Origin: Acidobacteriaceae bacterium | Lineage (GTDB): Bacteria > Acidobacteriota > Terriglobia > Terriglobales > Acidobacteriaceae | Direction: 5' to 3' | Length of the DNA stretch: 64,000 nt | Assembly (NCBI GenBank): GCA_030041435.1 | Contig: JASHNW010000042.1 | Location: 62,001-126,000 of the forward strand | Shown: one piece after another, positions 43,050-50,408 of the stretch | How the letters are laid out: each line of letters starts with the position of its first letter | Numbering within the stretch: the first letter of the stretch is position 1 | Made by a program: the position numbers and the translations under genes | Notes under the pieces: model-generated | Told to the model about the DNA's origin: nothing | Databases searched by the model: none | Seen by the model: the letters and a program-made list of their open reading frames with translations, nothing else

Positions 43050-43460
43050 TTACATCGGCTTCGAGACGTTGATCATCCACGAGATGCCGAAGCGGTCGAC
43101 GAACTGAGCATAGCGTTTGGCCCAGAAGGTTTCCTGCAGAGGCATACCGATCTGGCCGCCTTCGGAAAGGGGGGCGTAGAGGCGTTCGGCCTCGGCGATG
43201 TCGGCGCAGTCGAGGCACACGGCGTAGCCCTGGGGCGTGCGGTAATACTGCGGCGGCGCGTCGGTGCCCATCAGCGTCTGGTCGCCGACGATCATGCTGA
43301 CGTGCATGATTTTGTCGGCCCAGTCGGGGCCAACCTGCGCGGCCATGGGGCTCTGACCGAATTTGAAGAAACCCGCAATGTTGCCGCCGAGCACCTTCTC
43401 GTACAGTTTGAAGGCTTCTTCACAGGTGCCGTTGAAGTGGAGGTAGGGCTGGATTTTCAT
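43050..43460 (-). CDS. VOC superfamily (PhnB-like) protein
   Basis: 136 residues. MKIQPYLHFNGTCEEAFKLYEKVL, then FFKFGQSPM, KIMHVSMIVGDQTLMGTDAPP and FWAKRYAQFVDRFGISWMINV give the standard PhnB/glyoxalase-like fold. The start overlaps the stop of the DUF899 gene (43457-43460), so the two are translated together. It is often found beside DoxX, DHFR-like and DUF899 genes in soil bacteria. No specific reaction can be assigned. Confidence 0.88.
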   Translation of the reverse strand: MKIQPYLHFNGTCEEAFKLYEKVLGGNIAGFFKFGQSPMAAQVGPDWADKIMHVSMIVGDQTLMGTDAPPQYYRTPQGYAVCLDCADIAEAERLYAPLSEGGQIGMPLQETFWAKRYAQFVDRFGISWMINVSKPM

Positions 43461-44281
43461 GCAGTCTCCTTGTGGGTTTGGCGTGCGGGGCGCAGCGGGG
43501 ATGCGCCGGTTGGATCCTGGTGGTGACAGCAGGATGGCGCCTCTGCGGACGCTGCGTAGCGGTCATGGTGTTTTACCCAGTCCATCAGGTTATAGCGCGG
43601 GCCGGTTTCGTTGCGGCCGTTGGGCGTGAGATCGAGGTACATGTAGGCTCCGACCAGCATTTCGTCGCCGCGGCCAAACGTGGAATACGTGTGGAAGATC
43701 TGTCCGGTTTCATCGCGACAGAAGACGCTGTCGCCAGACCGCTCTTCGACCTCGAAGGGCTGCGTCTTGTAGTTGTAATACACCTGGCCGGAGGCGATTT
43801 CTTCCGGAGTGAAAGAAACGTGGAAGTCGAAATTGAAGTCGGATCCGTACGAGGAAACCCACTTGAAGCGCCAGCCCATGCGCTTTTTGAATGCCTCGAT
43901 TTCGTCCAGCGGGGCGCGGGAGACGGAGACGAAGGACACATCGTGGTGTTCGAGGTGGGGGAGGGCGCCGTCGATATGGTCGGACTTGAAGGAACAGCCG
44001 ACGCAGCCTTCCTTCCAGCCGGGAGCGAACATGAAGTGCTGCACGATGAGCTGACTGCGGCCCTCAAAGAGATCGGCCAGGGTTTCTTTGCCGTTGGGGC
44101 CGTTGGGGCCGTCGAAGACGTATTCCTTTTCGACCCTCACCCAGGGCAATGCGCGCCGCGCGGCGTCGACAGCGTCGCGGTGGCGGGTTAATTCTTTCTC
44201 TCTGGCCAGCAGTTCTGTGCGCAGGACGAGCCACTCTTCCTGCGAGACGGCCTGACGAACTTCTGCGGTTGCGGGGGCCAT
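43457..44281 (-). CDS. DUF899 thioredoxin-like protein
   Basis: 274 residues. The region LARKELTRHRD-like start (here LLAREKELTRHRDAVDAARRALPWV), KEYVFDG, LADLFEGRSQLIVQHFMFAPGWKEGCVGCSF with a CxxC pair, VSFVSVSRAPLDEIEAF, MGWRFKWVSSYGSDFN and the C-terminal YNLMDWVKHHDRY are typical of DUF899. The CVGC pair may be redox-active. A Cys/His tail (CCHHQD) follows. Cytoplasmic, function unproven; members lie in oxidative-stress-like operons. Overlaps the VOC gene downstream by four bases. Confidence 0.9.
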   Translation of the reverse strand: MAPATAEVRQAVSQEEWLVLRTELLAREKELTRHRDAVDAARRALPWVRVEKEYVFDGPNGPNGKETLADLFEGRSQLIVQHFMFAPGWKEGCVGCSFKSDHIDGALPHLEHHDVSFVSVSRAPLDEIEAFKKRMGWRFKWVSSYGSDFNFDFHVSFTPEEIASGQVYYNYKTQPFEVEERSGDSVFCRDETGQIFHTYSTFGRGDEMLVGAYMYLDLTPNGRNETGPRYNLMDWVKHHDRYAASAEAPSCCHHQDPTGASPLRPARQTHKETA

Positions 44282-44335
44282 GTCGGTTTCTCCTTTGCCT
44301 GGAGGCAGAGCAATGGTGGACGGAGCTCGACGAGG

Positions 44336-44773
44336 TTAGCTTCGGGGCTTGCGCAGGGGGATGAGTCCGGCGATGTACGGATCGCGCAGCCAGAGCGAAG
44401 CCCACACCAGAACGCCGAAGTATACGGGAAAGAGCGTGTTGCTGAAGAGCGGATTTTCGAGACGCAGGTTGGTGGCGACCGCGCCGCCGAGATAGCCGGT
44501 GAGCAGCAGCGCTCCCAGGACGGCGGTGCGGGGGATGAGGTAGAGGATGGTGCTGGCGAGCAGGATCACTCCCAGAGTGACGGAGAGATGCAGCGGCCAT
44601 CCGGTGCGCACGAAGGCTGCGGCTACGGGTGCGGGCTTTGCGAACTTCATGGCGGCGTCCAACAACATGAAGAGCGCGATGAGGGCGGTGATGACGCGGC
44701 CCGTCCAGAGACGGCCGGAGGAGACTGGTGCGGAAGCAGTGCCGGAGATGGTGGATTCAGTTGCGGATGACAT
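44336..44773 (-). CDS. DoxX-like membrane protein
   Basis: 145 residues from ATG 44773 with AGGAGA eight bases upstream; an in-frame start at 44809 is less likely. Four membrane helices: VITALIALFMLLDAAMKF, LHLSVTLGVILLASTILYLI, VLGALLLTGYLGGAVATNL and a last helix around VYFGVLVWASLWL. The pattern matches DoxX-like family members, with the conserved KF and GYLGGAVATN. Role in membrane redox or stress is suggested for the family but not demonstrated. It lies between the DHFR-like and DUF899 genes. Confidence 0.85.
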   Translation of the reverse strand: MSSATESTISGTASAPVSSGRLWTGRVITALIALFMLLDAAMKFAKPAPVAAAFVRTGWPLHLSVTLGVILLASTILYLIPRTAVLGALLLTGYLGGAVATNLRLENPLFSNTLFPVYFGVLVWASLWLRDPYIAGLIPLRKPRS

Positions 44774-44805
44774 GGAAATTTTCTCCTGGGGGAGATGGAT
44801 AACTG

Positions 44806-45345
44806 TCACTGCGGTCGATACGAAAGCATGACGACCCCTGAGCCGAATTGGCGGACGCCAGCGAGGTTGAGGCGCATACGCGCGTGGAAGTTCGGGAACA
44901 TGGGATTGCCGCTGCCAAGGATAACCGGATTCAGGATCACTCGATATTCGTCGATGAGGCCTGCCTGGAGCAAGGAGGACGCGAGGGCAGCGCCCCCGAC
45001 GACCATGTCGCCGCCCGAGAGCAGCTTGAGGCGGGCGACTTCGGCGGCGGCATTGCCGCGGACCAGGGTGGCGGGCTTCCAGTCCGCGGACACGAGGGTG
45101 TTGGAGAACACAATTTTGGGGAGGCCGTTCATCCGGTCGGCGATCTCGCCAGCAGGAGCCGTGGGCCAGTGCGCGGCCATGTGCTCGTACGTCGTACGGC
45201 CGAAGAGGATGGTGTCGACGGAACGGAGCATTTCGGCCGCATAGGCAAAGAGCTCCTCATCGACGACGTGCCAGTCGAGCTGGCGGTTGGGGCCTTCAAA
45301 GAAGCCGTCGAGCGACATCATGCAGGAGACGATGACTCTTCTCAT
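44806..45345 (-). CDS. Dihydrofolate reductase/RibD C-terminal-like reductase
   Basis: 179 residues from ATG 45345 (purine-rich GAGAGAAG upstream). MSLDGFFEGPNRQLDWH, DTILFGRTTYEHMAAHWP, RMNGLPKIVFSNTL, GGDMVVGGAALASSLLQAGLIDEYRVILNPVILGSG and a final GVVMLSY show the DHFR/RibD C-terminal fold with an NADPH-binding GG motif. This single-domain family does not include true folA; physiological substrates are unknown. Ten bases separate it from the upstream secreted protein gene, so it is in the same operon as the HxlR regulator. Confidence 0.87.
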   Translation of the reverse strand: MRRVIVSCMMSLDGFFEGPNRQLDWHVVDEELFAYAAEMLRSVDTILFGRTTYEHMAAHWPTAPAGEIADRMNGLPKIVFSNTLVSADWKPATLVRGNAAAEVARLKLLSGGDMVVGGAALASSLLQAGLIDEYRVILNPVILGSGNPMFPNFHARMRLNLAGVRQFGSGVVMLSYRPQ

Positions 45346-45355
45346 GCGCTTCTCT

Positions 45356-46081
45356 CTAATTGCCGGCGTTGGCATCGGCAGTGCCATCCGACCATCGGGC
45401 GACGGGAACCATGAAAATGGTGAGGCGATCGGTAACATCGTCGCTCGAAACAATCGGCGAGCCGTCGAGGTTGGCGCCCCAGGTTTTGCTCATGGCCAGA
45501 GGCACGAAGAACATCAGATGGGGATGCCAGTTTCGTACCTGGTCGTTCAGGTAGCCTTGTTTCGACAGCATGTAGCACATCGCGCCTGGCTCGAGCGCCG
45601 GCAGTTTCTTCTGGTTGAATGCGGTCTGGAAGGCGGCGGCAATCTGTGCCTGCGACTTGCCTGCCAGTGCCAGCCGCGCCCGAAGAAGCACAATCGGAAG
45701 ATACGTCCTCGCGGCGGCCGCATTGAAGCAGATAGGAGAGCGATTCTTAGGATTCCAGAACTCGGGATCGCCAATCGCGGAATCCCAGCCTCGGTCGACG
45801 ATGCAGACGAAGTCGTTCGTCCCCTGAACGGCAACCTCGAAACCGCTCCGGCCAAGAACCATTACTTCAGCGCCGTCGGAGATGGATTTCGGAGCGCCGG
45901 TCCGCGCGAGGGCGATTTCGGCGTTCCGATCCGTCATCAGGTACTGATCGATCGGGGCCATTGTGGCATATTTCGTCTGACTGCTCTGGGCCTGCGTCTC
46001 AAAAGCGACAGCAACCACGGCTGCCAGAGCAAAAAGCATCCTGACTCGTTTTTGCGTTTTGGAAACGATGCCTTGCCTCAT
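45356..46081 (-). CDS. Exported protein of unknown function
   Basis: 241 residues. A signal peptide (RMLFALAAVVAVAFETQAQ) is followed by a conserved-looking globular part: MAPIDQYLMTDRNAEIALAR, GFEVAVQGTNDFVCIVDRGW, NPKNRSPICFNAAAARTYLP, MCYMLSKQGYLND and HPHLMFFVPLA. It is probably periplasmic or secreted. I do not recognise a named family or catalytic motif. Its start overlaps the stop of the HxlR regulator (46078-46081), so it is the first target of that operon. Confidence 0.7.
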   Translation of the reverse strand: MRQGIVSKTQKRVRMLFALAAVVAVAFETQAQSSQTKYATMAPIDQYLMTDRNAEIALARTGAPKSISDGAEVMVLGRSGFEVAVQGTNDFVCIVDRGWDSAIGDPEFWNPKNRSPICFNAAAARTYLPIVLLRARLALAGKSQAQIAAAFQTAFNQKKLPALEPGAMCYMLSKQGYLNDQVRNWHPHLMFFVPLAMSKTWGANLDGSPIVSSDDVTDRLTIFMVPVARWSDGTADANAGN

Positions 46082-46623
46082 GCCTGCTTCTCCTTCCCGG
46101 GTCTCCGGAGTCTTGCGAACTTGCTGCGTTTAGCCGGCCGCGCCGCGCGCAGGGGCCGCGGCGTGGGGCCGCCAAGCCAGGGCAGCATGGGTCGCGGATC
46201 GCGCTCGACCCAGCGGCGGCGGGTTTCGGCCAGCACGGCGTCGCGGTTGCGGGCCATCTCGGCAATCACCGCCGCCGGCGCGCCCGTGTCCTCATGCTGC
46301 GCGCCCCAGATGAGCAGATCGAGCATCACGGGGGCCAGGTCGATTCCCTTCTCCGTCAGGCGGTAGTTCACACGGCGGCCATCCCGGGGGTCCGCTTCGG
46401 CCTGGATGATTCCCGCGCCGACGAGGCTGCGCAGCCGGTCGGCAAGGATGTTGGTCGCAATGCCTTCGCCGGAGTTCGCGAAGTCGTGAAAAGTCCGGAA
46501 TCCGCGAACCATCAGATCGCGGACGATCAGCAGAGACCAGCGGTCACCGAACACCTCCAGCGACATGCTCACCGGGCAGCCCGACCGATTGCGGATTGGG
46601 CACTCCCCAGCCACGAAAGGCAT
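46078..46623 (-). CDS. HxlR-family transcriptional regulator
   Basis: 181 residues from ATG 46623. An upstream GTG at 46644 lies inside a palindrome and is less likely. The winged helix is clear: CPVSMSLEVFGDRWSLLIVRDLMVRGFRTFHDFANSGEGIATNILADRLRSL split over helices 1-4. The wing is ADPRDGRRVNYRLTEKGIDLAPVM. The N-terminal Cys and GCPV cysteine could sense redox or electrophiles, as in some HxlR members. The C-terminal 40 residues are basic and unusual. A perfect palindrome 12 bases upstream suggests autoregulation. It heads the run of small stress genes down to DinB. Confidence 0.9.
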   Translation of the reverse strand: MPFVAGECPIRNRSGCPVSMSLEVFGDRWSLLIVRDLMVRGFRTFHDFANSGEGIATNILADRLRSLVGAGIIQAEADPRDGRRVNYRLTEKGIDLAPVMLDLLIWGAQHEDTGAPAAVIAEMARNRDAVLAETRRRWVERDPRPMLPWLGGPTPRPLRAARPAKRSKFARLRRPGKEKQA

Positions 46624-46634
46624 CCTGGCACATC

Positions 46635-46655
46635 TCACTTGCACTTTGCAAGTGA
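46635..46655. promoter_or_regulatory. Palindromic operator of the HxlR regulator
   Basis: TCACTTGCA, three spacer bases, TGCAAGTGA: perfect 9-bp arms lying 12 bases upstream of the regulator's start codon. The size and position fit a binding site for the dimeric winged-helix protein encoded next to it. Confidence 0.7.
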
Positions 46656-46687
46656 TCGTTCCAAGAACTTCCGGGGAACCGATGAGG

Positions 46688-46708
46688 GGGGCGCGTTCTG
46701 CGCGCCCC
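46688..46708 (-). terminator. GC hairpin after the DUF1579 gene
   Basis: GGGGCGCG, five loop bases, CGCGCCCC, located 12 bases past the stop of the 46721-47260 gene on its strand. No T-run follows, so termination is probable but not certain. It separates that gene from the HxlR operon. Confidence 0.5.
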
Positions 46709-46720
46709 TGCGGTCGCTAG

Positions 46721-47260
46721 TTACTGCTTCGTGGCCTTGCCGTCCCAGAACGTCGCCCAGTTCGTGCCGTCGGTGGAGATCTCGTATTTGGTCGTATAGG
46801 AAGTGGGCGAAAGCACGGCCACGGTGAAGCGCACCTGCATCGGCATGCCGCCATAGTTGGCATTTCCCGTCCATGTCCAGGTGCTGCCGTCAAGCTTCCC
46901 GGTCAGAGCCACGTGATGACCTGTACTGTCGAAGCGGTCCTCGGTGTAGCTCCCGGTATCAGCGTTGTAGCCGATGACCTCCATCGAGGTGCCCGAGCCG
47001 CCCAGCTCCGCAGGCATAGTGAATTCGCCATGGCCGACGAGGAAGAAGCCGCCCTTCATCCATTCGGTGTGAGCGGTGTTGGTGAATTTCCCTCCGGAGC
47101 CCCACGGCCCCGGTGCGATCGTGGCTTCGGTGGTCCAGTTCCCGGCGAAGGAGCTGAGTTTGGCCACTTCCGGACCAGGCGCCGGAGTCTCCTGAGCGAA
47201 TGCGGCCGCACCGGCAAAGATCGCCGCGAGGCAAAGGGTGACAAGTGCAGATCGTTTCAT
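46721..47260 (-). CDS. Exported DUF1579-like protein
   Basis: 179 residues. A signal peptide (ALVTLCLAAIFAGAAAFAQ) is followed by KLSSFAGNWTTEATIAPGPWG, HTEWMKGGFFLVGHGEF, MEVIGYNADTGSYTEDRFDSTG and WTWTGNA, which give the lipocalin-like beta barrel pattern of DUF1579. Proteins of this group are common in soil bacteria and have no confirmed activity. It is upstream of the HxlR operon on the same strand but separated by a hairpin and the HxlR operator, so probably its own unit. Confidence 0.82.
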   Translation of the reverse strand: MKRSALVTLCLAAIFAGAAAFAQETPAPGPEVAKLSSFAGNWTTEATIAPGPWGSGGKFTNTAHTEWMKGGFFLVGHGEFTMPAELGGSGTSMEVIGYNADTGSYTEDRFDSTGHHVALTGKLDGSTWTWTGNANYGGMPMQVRFTVAVLSPTSYTTKYEISTDGTNWATFWDGKATKQ

Positions 47261-47392
47261 AGAACCCTCCTTTCGGGGTTACCGAACGGAAATCATCATC
47301 CCTCCGCGGAGTGTCCCGAACCAGTGAGGATCGTCATCGATGCACGATGACAATTGTCAGGCGCTCAGATGGAAGGCGAACAGCTATACTAG

Positions 47393-47504
47393 AGCGGTTT
47401 CGGAATACATGCAGACTTTTTTGAGGCTGGTACAGGGTGGCTTTTTCCTGATTAAAGAGCCACTTGAGTGTGTGCCTTCGGTCTAAACCAATTCCGAAAC
47501 TGCT
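47393..47504. repeat. Inverted-repeat hairpin element (MITE/REP-like), copy 2
   Basis: 112 bases with ends AGCGGTTTCGGAAT and ATTCCGAAACTGCT (one mismatch). The internal hairpin is GTGGCTTTTT (47437-47446) and AAAGAGCCAC (47454-47463), with one G-U type pair and again a 7-base loop. Same orientation as copy 1 at 38303-38413. It lies between the divergent DUF1579 and DUF503 genes. Confidence 0.85.
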
Positions 47505-47586
47505 AGAGCCGCGCCCGGCAGCAAGCACCGCGCGTCGGCCCGCCCGCGAATCCCTGCATGCACGCCGAACCCTGAAACAAATTCCG

Positions 47587-47892
47587 ATGCCCGTCGCTGC
47601 CCTGTACATCGAACTCCGCATTGAGCACGCGCAGTCGCTGAAGGATCGGCGGCAGGTGGTGCGCAGCCTGAAGGAGAAGCTGGGGCACGGCTTCAATATT
47701 TCGATTGCGGAGATGGACGAAACGCCCACGTGGCAGTCGGCGACGCTGGGAGTAGCGGCGATTTCCGGGTCGCGCGATTATCTGGCCGGGCTGATGCGGG
47801 AGGTAGAGAGCGCGGCGGTGCGCATTGCCGCGGACCTGGGCGCCGAGGCGAGCATGTGCTGGGAGTTTCTGGAGACAGGCGAGGGAGGGTAG
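47587..47892 (+). CDS. DUF503 (YlxP-like) small protein
   Basis: 101 residues. VAALYIELRIEHAQSLKDRRQVVRSLKEKLGHGFNISIAEMDETPTWQ split over strand-helix-strand, then ATLGVAAISGSRDYLAGLMREV, match the DUF503 family, whose members lie near ribosome-assembly genes such as rbfA in other bacteria. The length is typical. Cytoplasmic; the exact role is not established. It starts 83 bases after the hairpin element, so that element may form part of its leader. Confidence 0.88.
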   Translation: MPVAALYIELRIEHAQSLKDRRQVVRSLKEKLGHGFNISIAEMDETPTWQSATLGVAAISGSRDYLAGLMREVESAAVRIAADLGAEASMCWEFLETGEGG

Positions 47893-48060
47893 CCGGGAAT
47901 TCGGGACAAGGAGGCCGATTTCTACAGTGACAAAATTCGCAGAATCATGGTCTTTGCCCAATGCCATGCGTGTATTATGGGACCGTTTCGAATGTGGCCC
48001 GCCTCAGCGCAACATCGGGCTGCAATTGTTGTTGGAGTCATCAGGTACCGGGAGGAAGCC

Positions 48061-48612
48061 ATGAAGCGAATCATCGGGTCTATCGTTGCTGTCGCAGTCT
48101 TTGCCCTTCCCGCTGTCGCGCAACACGCGCAATCGCATGCAGCACCGGCGCCGCGGGCACAGTCGCATGCAGCGCCGCCGCGGCAGGCAGTGGGCGGCGG
48201 GTACATCCCGTCGCATGGGCCGCGCGAGCACACACCGCTGCCTAAGGGCGGTCAGCCGGATCAACCCGGCCATCCGGCGGCTCCGCACGTGGATGCGGCC
48301 ACCGGCCGCTGGATAGGACACACCTCGGCGGGCGATGCCAATTACCACCTGGACCACCCGTGGGAGCACGGGCATTTCCCTTATGCTATCGGCGCGAATC
48401 ACATATGGCGGATTGAAGGCGGCGGCCCTGGCCGATTCTGGTTCAATGGGTTCTACTTCAGCGTCGCGCCGGCCGATGTTGGGTACTGCGATGGCTGGCT
48501 GTGGGATTCGGACGACATTATTCTGTATCCCGATCCGGATCATCCGGGCTGGTACCTGGCGTACAACGTGCGGCTGGGAATTTACGTGCACGTGATGTTC
48601 CTCGGACAATAG
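48061..48612 (+). CDS. Exported His/Pro-rich protein of unknown function
   Basis: 183 residues from ATG 48061, which has GGGAGGAAG immediately upstream. Signal peptide: IIGSIVAVAVFALPAVAQ. The N-terminal mature part is low complexity, rich in His, Ala, Pro and Gln (QSHAAPAPRAQSHAAPPRQ). The C-terminal part (HPWEHGHFPYAIGANHIWRIEGG, RFWFNGFYFSVAPADVGYCDGWLW, DDIILYPDPDHPGWYLAYNVRLG) looks like a compact aromatic-rich fold. I recall similar proteins in acidobacteria but no named family. Metal binding by the His-rich part is possible. Confidence 0.72.
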   Translation: MKRIIGSIVAVAVFALPAVAQHAQSHAAPAPRAQSHAAPPRQAVGGGYIPSHGPREHTPLPKGGQPDQPGHPAAPHVDAATGRWIGHTSAGDANYHLDHPWEHGHFPYAIGANHIWRIEGGGPGRFWFNGFYFSVAPADVGYCDGWLWDSDDIILYPDPDHPGWYLAYNVRLGIYVHVMFLGQ

Positions 48613-48709
48613 TGGCTTGCACGGGAGGGGAGGGCCGCCGGGCTGCTCCCTTCCCGATTCCATTCATCGTGTTGCTCGCGTTGGGCGCGGATGCCACACT
48701 GAGTGGCAG

Positions 48710-49507
48710 ATGACCGCACCCGTCTCCTCGGCTCTCACTTCCCCGCCCCGTTCCGCTCCGATCCTTGCGGTTTCGCATTTGTCGAAGGTGTACGGCGCGA
48801 CGGTCGCGGTGGATGGCGTGTCGTTCGAGGTGGGCACGCACGAGATTCTGGGGCTGCTGGGGCCGAACGGCGCGGGCAAAACGACCACGATCAACATGAT
48901 CCTCGGCGTGCTGCAGCCGATGTCGGGGTCGATCACGATTGACGGGTGCGACCTGGCGCAGCGCCGGCGGCAGGCGCTGGAACGGACGAATTTCGCGGCG
49001 GTGTATGCGCCGCTGCCGGGAAATTTGACGGTGGCGCAGAATCTGCGCGTCTTCGGGCTGCTCTACGGCGTGCACAGGGTGCGCGAGCGCGTGGAGGAGG
49101 TGCTGGGCGAGTTCGACCTGCTGCGCTTTCGCGACACGAAGTGCGGCGTGCTGTCGTCGGGGGAACAGACGCGGGTAGCACTGGCGAAGGCCATGCTGAA
49201 CCGGCCGCGCCTGCTGCTGCTGGACGAGCCGACGGCGTCGCTGGATCCGGCGACGGCGCGGGAGATTCGCGCCTCGATTCGCGAGTTTGCCGCGCGGACG
49301 GACGTGGGAGTGCTGTGGACCTCGCACAACATGATCGAGGTGGCGGAGGTGTGCCACCGCGTGCTGTTTTTGTCGCGTGGGAAGATTTTGCTGGAGGGCG
49401 ATCCGCGCGCGCTGCCGGCGACGCACGGGCATGAGACGCTTGAAGACCTGTTTGTGACGGTGGCGCGGGAGCCGCTGACGATTCGCCGCTCGCCGGAGGA
49501 AGAGTAA
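48710..49507 (+). CDS. ABC transporter ATP-binding protein (NodI/DrrA-like)
   Basis: 265 residues from ATG 48710; the frame is open upstream to 48617 but that part is not conserved-looking. Walker A GPNGAGKTTT, signature LSSGEQTRVALAKAM, Walker B LLLLDEPTASLD and the switch His in LWTSHNM are all intact. It pairs with the ABC-2 permease starting three bases after its stop. Such pairs export lipids, drugs or polysaccharide precursors; the cargo is unknown. It lies upstream of der but has no evident link to it. Confidence 0.92.
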   Translation: MTAPVSSALTSPPRSAPILAVSHLSKVYGATVAVDGVSFEVGTHEILGLLGPNGAGKTTTINMILGVLQPMSGSITIDGCDLAQRRRQALERTNFAAVYAPLPGNLTVAQNLRVFGLLYGVHRVRERVEEVLGEFDLLRFRDTKCGVLSSGEQTRVALAKAMLNRPRLLLLDEPTASLDPATAREIRASIREFAARTDVGVLWTSHNMIEVAEVCHRVLFLSRGKILLEGDPRALPATHGHETLEDLFVTVAREPLTIRRSPEEE

Positions 49508-49509
49508 GC

Positions 49510-50316
49510 ATGATGTCTGTGCGGCGGACGTCGGCGCTGCTGCTGCGGCAGTTCTATTTGCTGCGCGGCAGCCCTACGCGCATTGTGCCGCTGTTTGCCT
49601 GGGTGGCGATCGACATTATTCTGTGGGGATTTATTACGCGGTATCTGAACCAGGTATCGGCGGCGCGATTCAATTTTGTGCCGGCGATGCTGGGCGCGGT
49701 GCTGCTGTGGGATTTTATGACGCGGGTGATGCAGGGGATCACGACGGCGTTTCTGGAAGACGTGTGGTCGCGAAATTTTCTGAACTTGTTTGCGTCGCCG
49801 CTGTCGGTGTCGGAATATCTGGGCGGGCTGGTGCTGTCGAGCATCGGCACCAGCATCATCGGGCTGGTGACCATGGTGGTGCTGGCGACGCTGGTCTTCG
49901 GGCTGTCGTTTTTCGTGTATGGCACGATGCTGGCGGCGTTTCTGCTGGTACTGTTTCTGTTTGGGATCGCACTGGGCATCTTCGGCAGCGCGCTGGTGAT
50001 GCGGTTCGGGCCGGCGGCGGAGTGGTTCATCTGGCCGATTCCGGCGTTTATTTCGCCGCTGGCGTGCGTGTTCTATCCGCTGGCGACGCTGCCCGGGTGG
50101 ATGCAGGGGCTGGCGCGGCTGATTCCGGCAAGCTATGTGTTCGAGGGAATGCGTGGGGTGCTGGCGCATGGAAGCGTGGCGGGAGCGCCGCTGGCGGTCG
50201 GAAGCGCGCTGGCACTGGCGTATCTGCTGCTGATGGGGCGGGTGTTTGTGGCGGTGCACCGGCGGGCGGTGCGGACAGGTCTGATTGCGCGGTACAGCGC
50301 TGAGAGTGTGACGTGA
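49510..50316 (+). CDS. ABC-2 type transporter permease
   Basis: 268 residues with six membrane helices (for example IVPLFAWVAIDIILWGFI, SIIGLVTMVVLATLVFGLSFFVYG, MLAAFLLVLFLFGIALGIFG). A terminal region contains PLACVFYPLATLPGWMQGLARLIPASYVFEGMRG, the ABC-2 signature before the last helix. It begins three bases after the ATP-binding gene stop and forms a NodIJ/DrrAB-like exporter with it. Start ATG 49510 is followed by a second Met. Confidence 0.9.
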   Translation: MMSVRRTSALLLRQFYLLRGSPTRIVPLFAWVAIDIILWGFITRYLNQVSAARFNFVPAMLGAVLLWDFMTRVMQGITTAFLEDVWSRNFLNLFASPLSVSEYLGGLVLSSIGTSIIGLVTMVVLATLVFGLSFFVYGTMLAAFLLVLFLFGIALGIFGSALVMRFGPAAEWFIWPIPAFISPLACVFYPLATLPGWMQGLARLIPASYVFEGMRGVLAHGSVAGAPLAVGSALALAYLLLMGRVFVAVHRRAVRTGLIARYSAESVT

Positions 50317-50408
50317 GACCTGCGGGCCGCCACTTCTCCCTATAATTGAGAGACGTGCCCGCCGGTTCCCTGTGTCCGGACCCCGCCGCACACCCAGGTG
50401 AGCCAACC

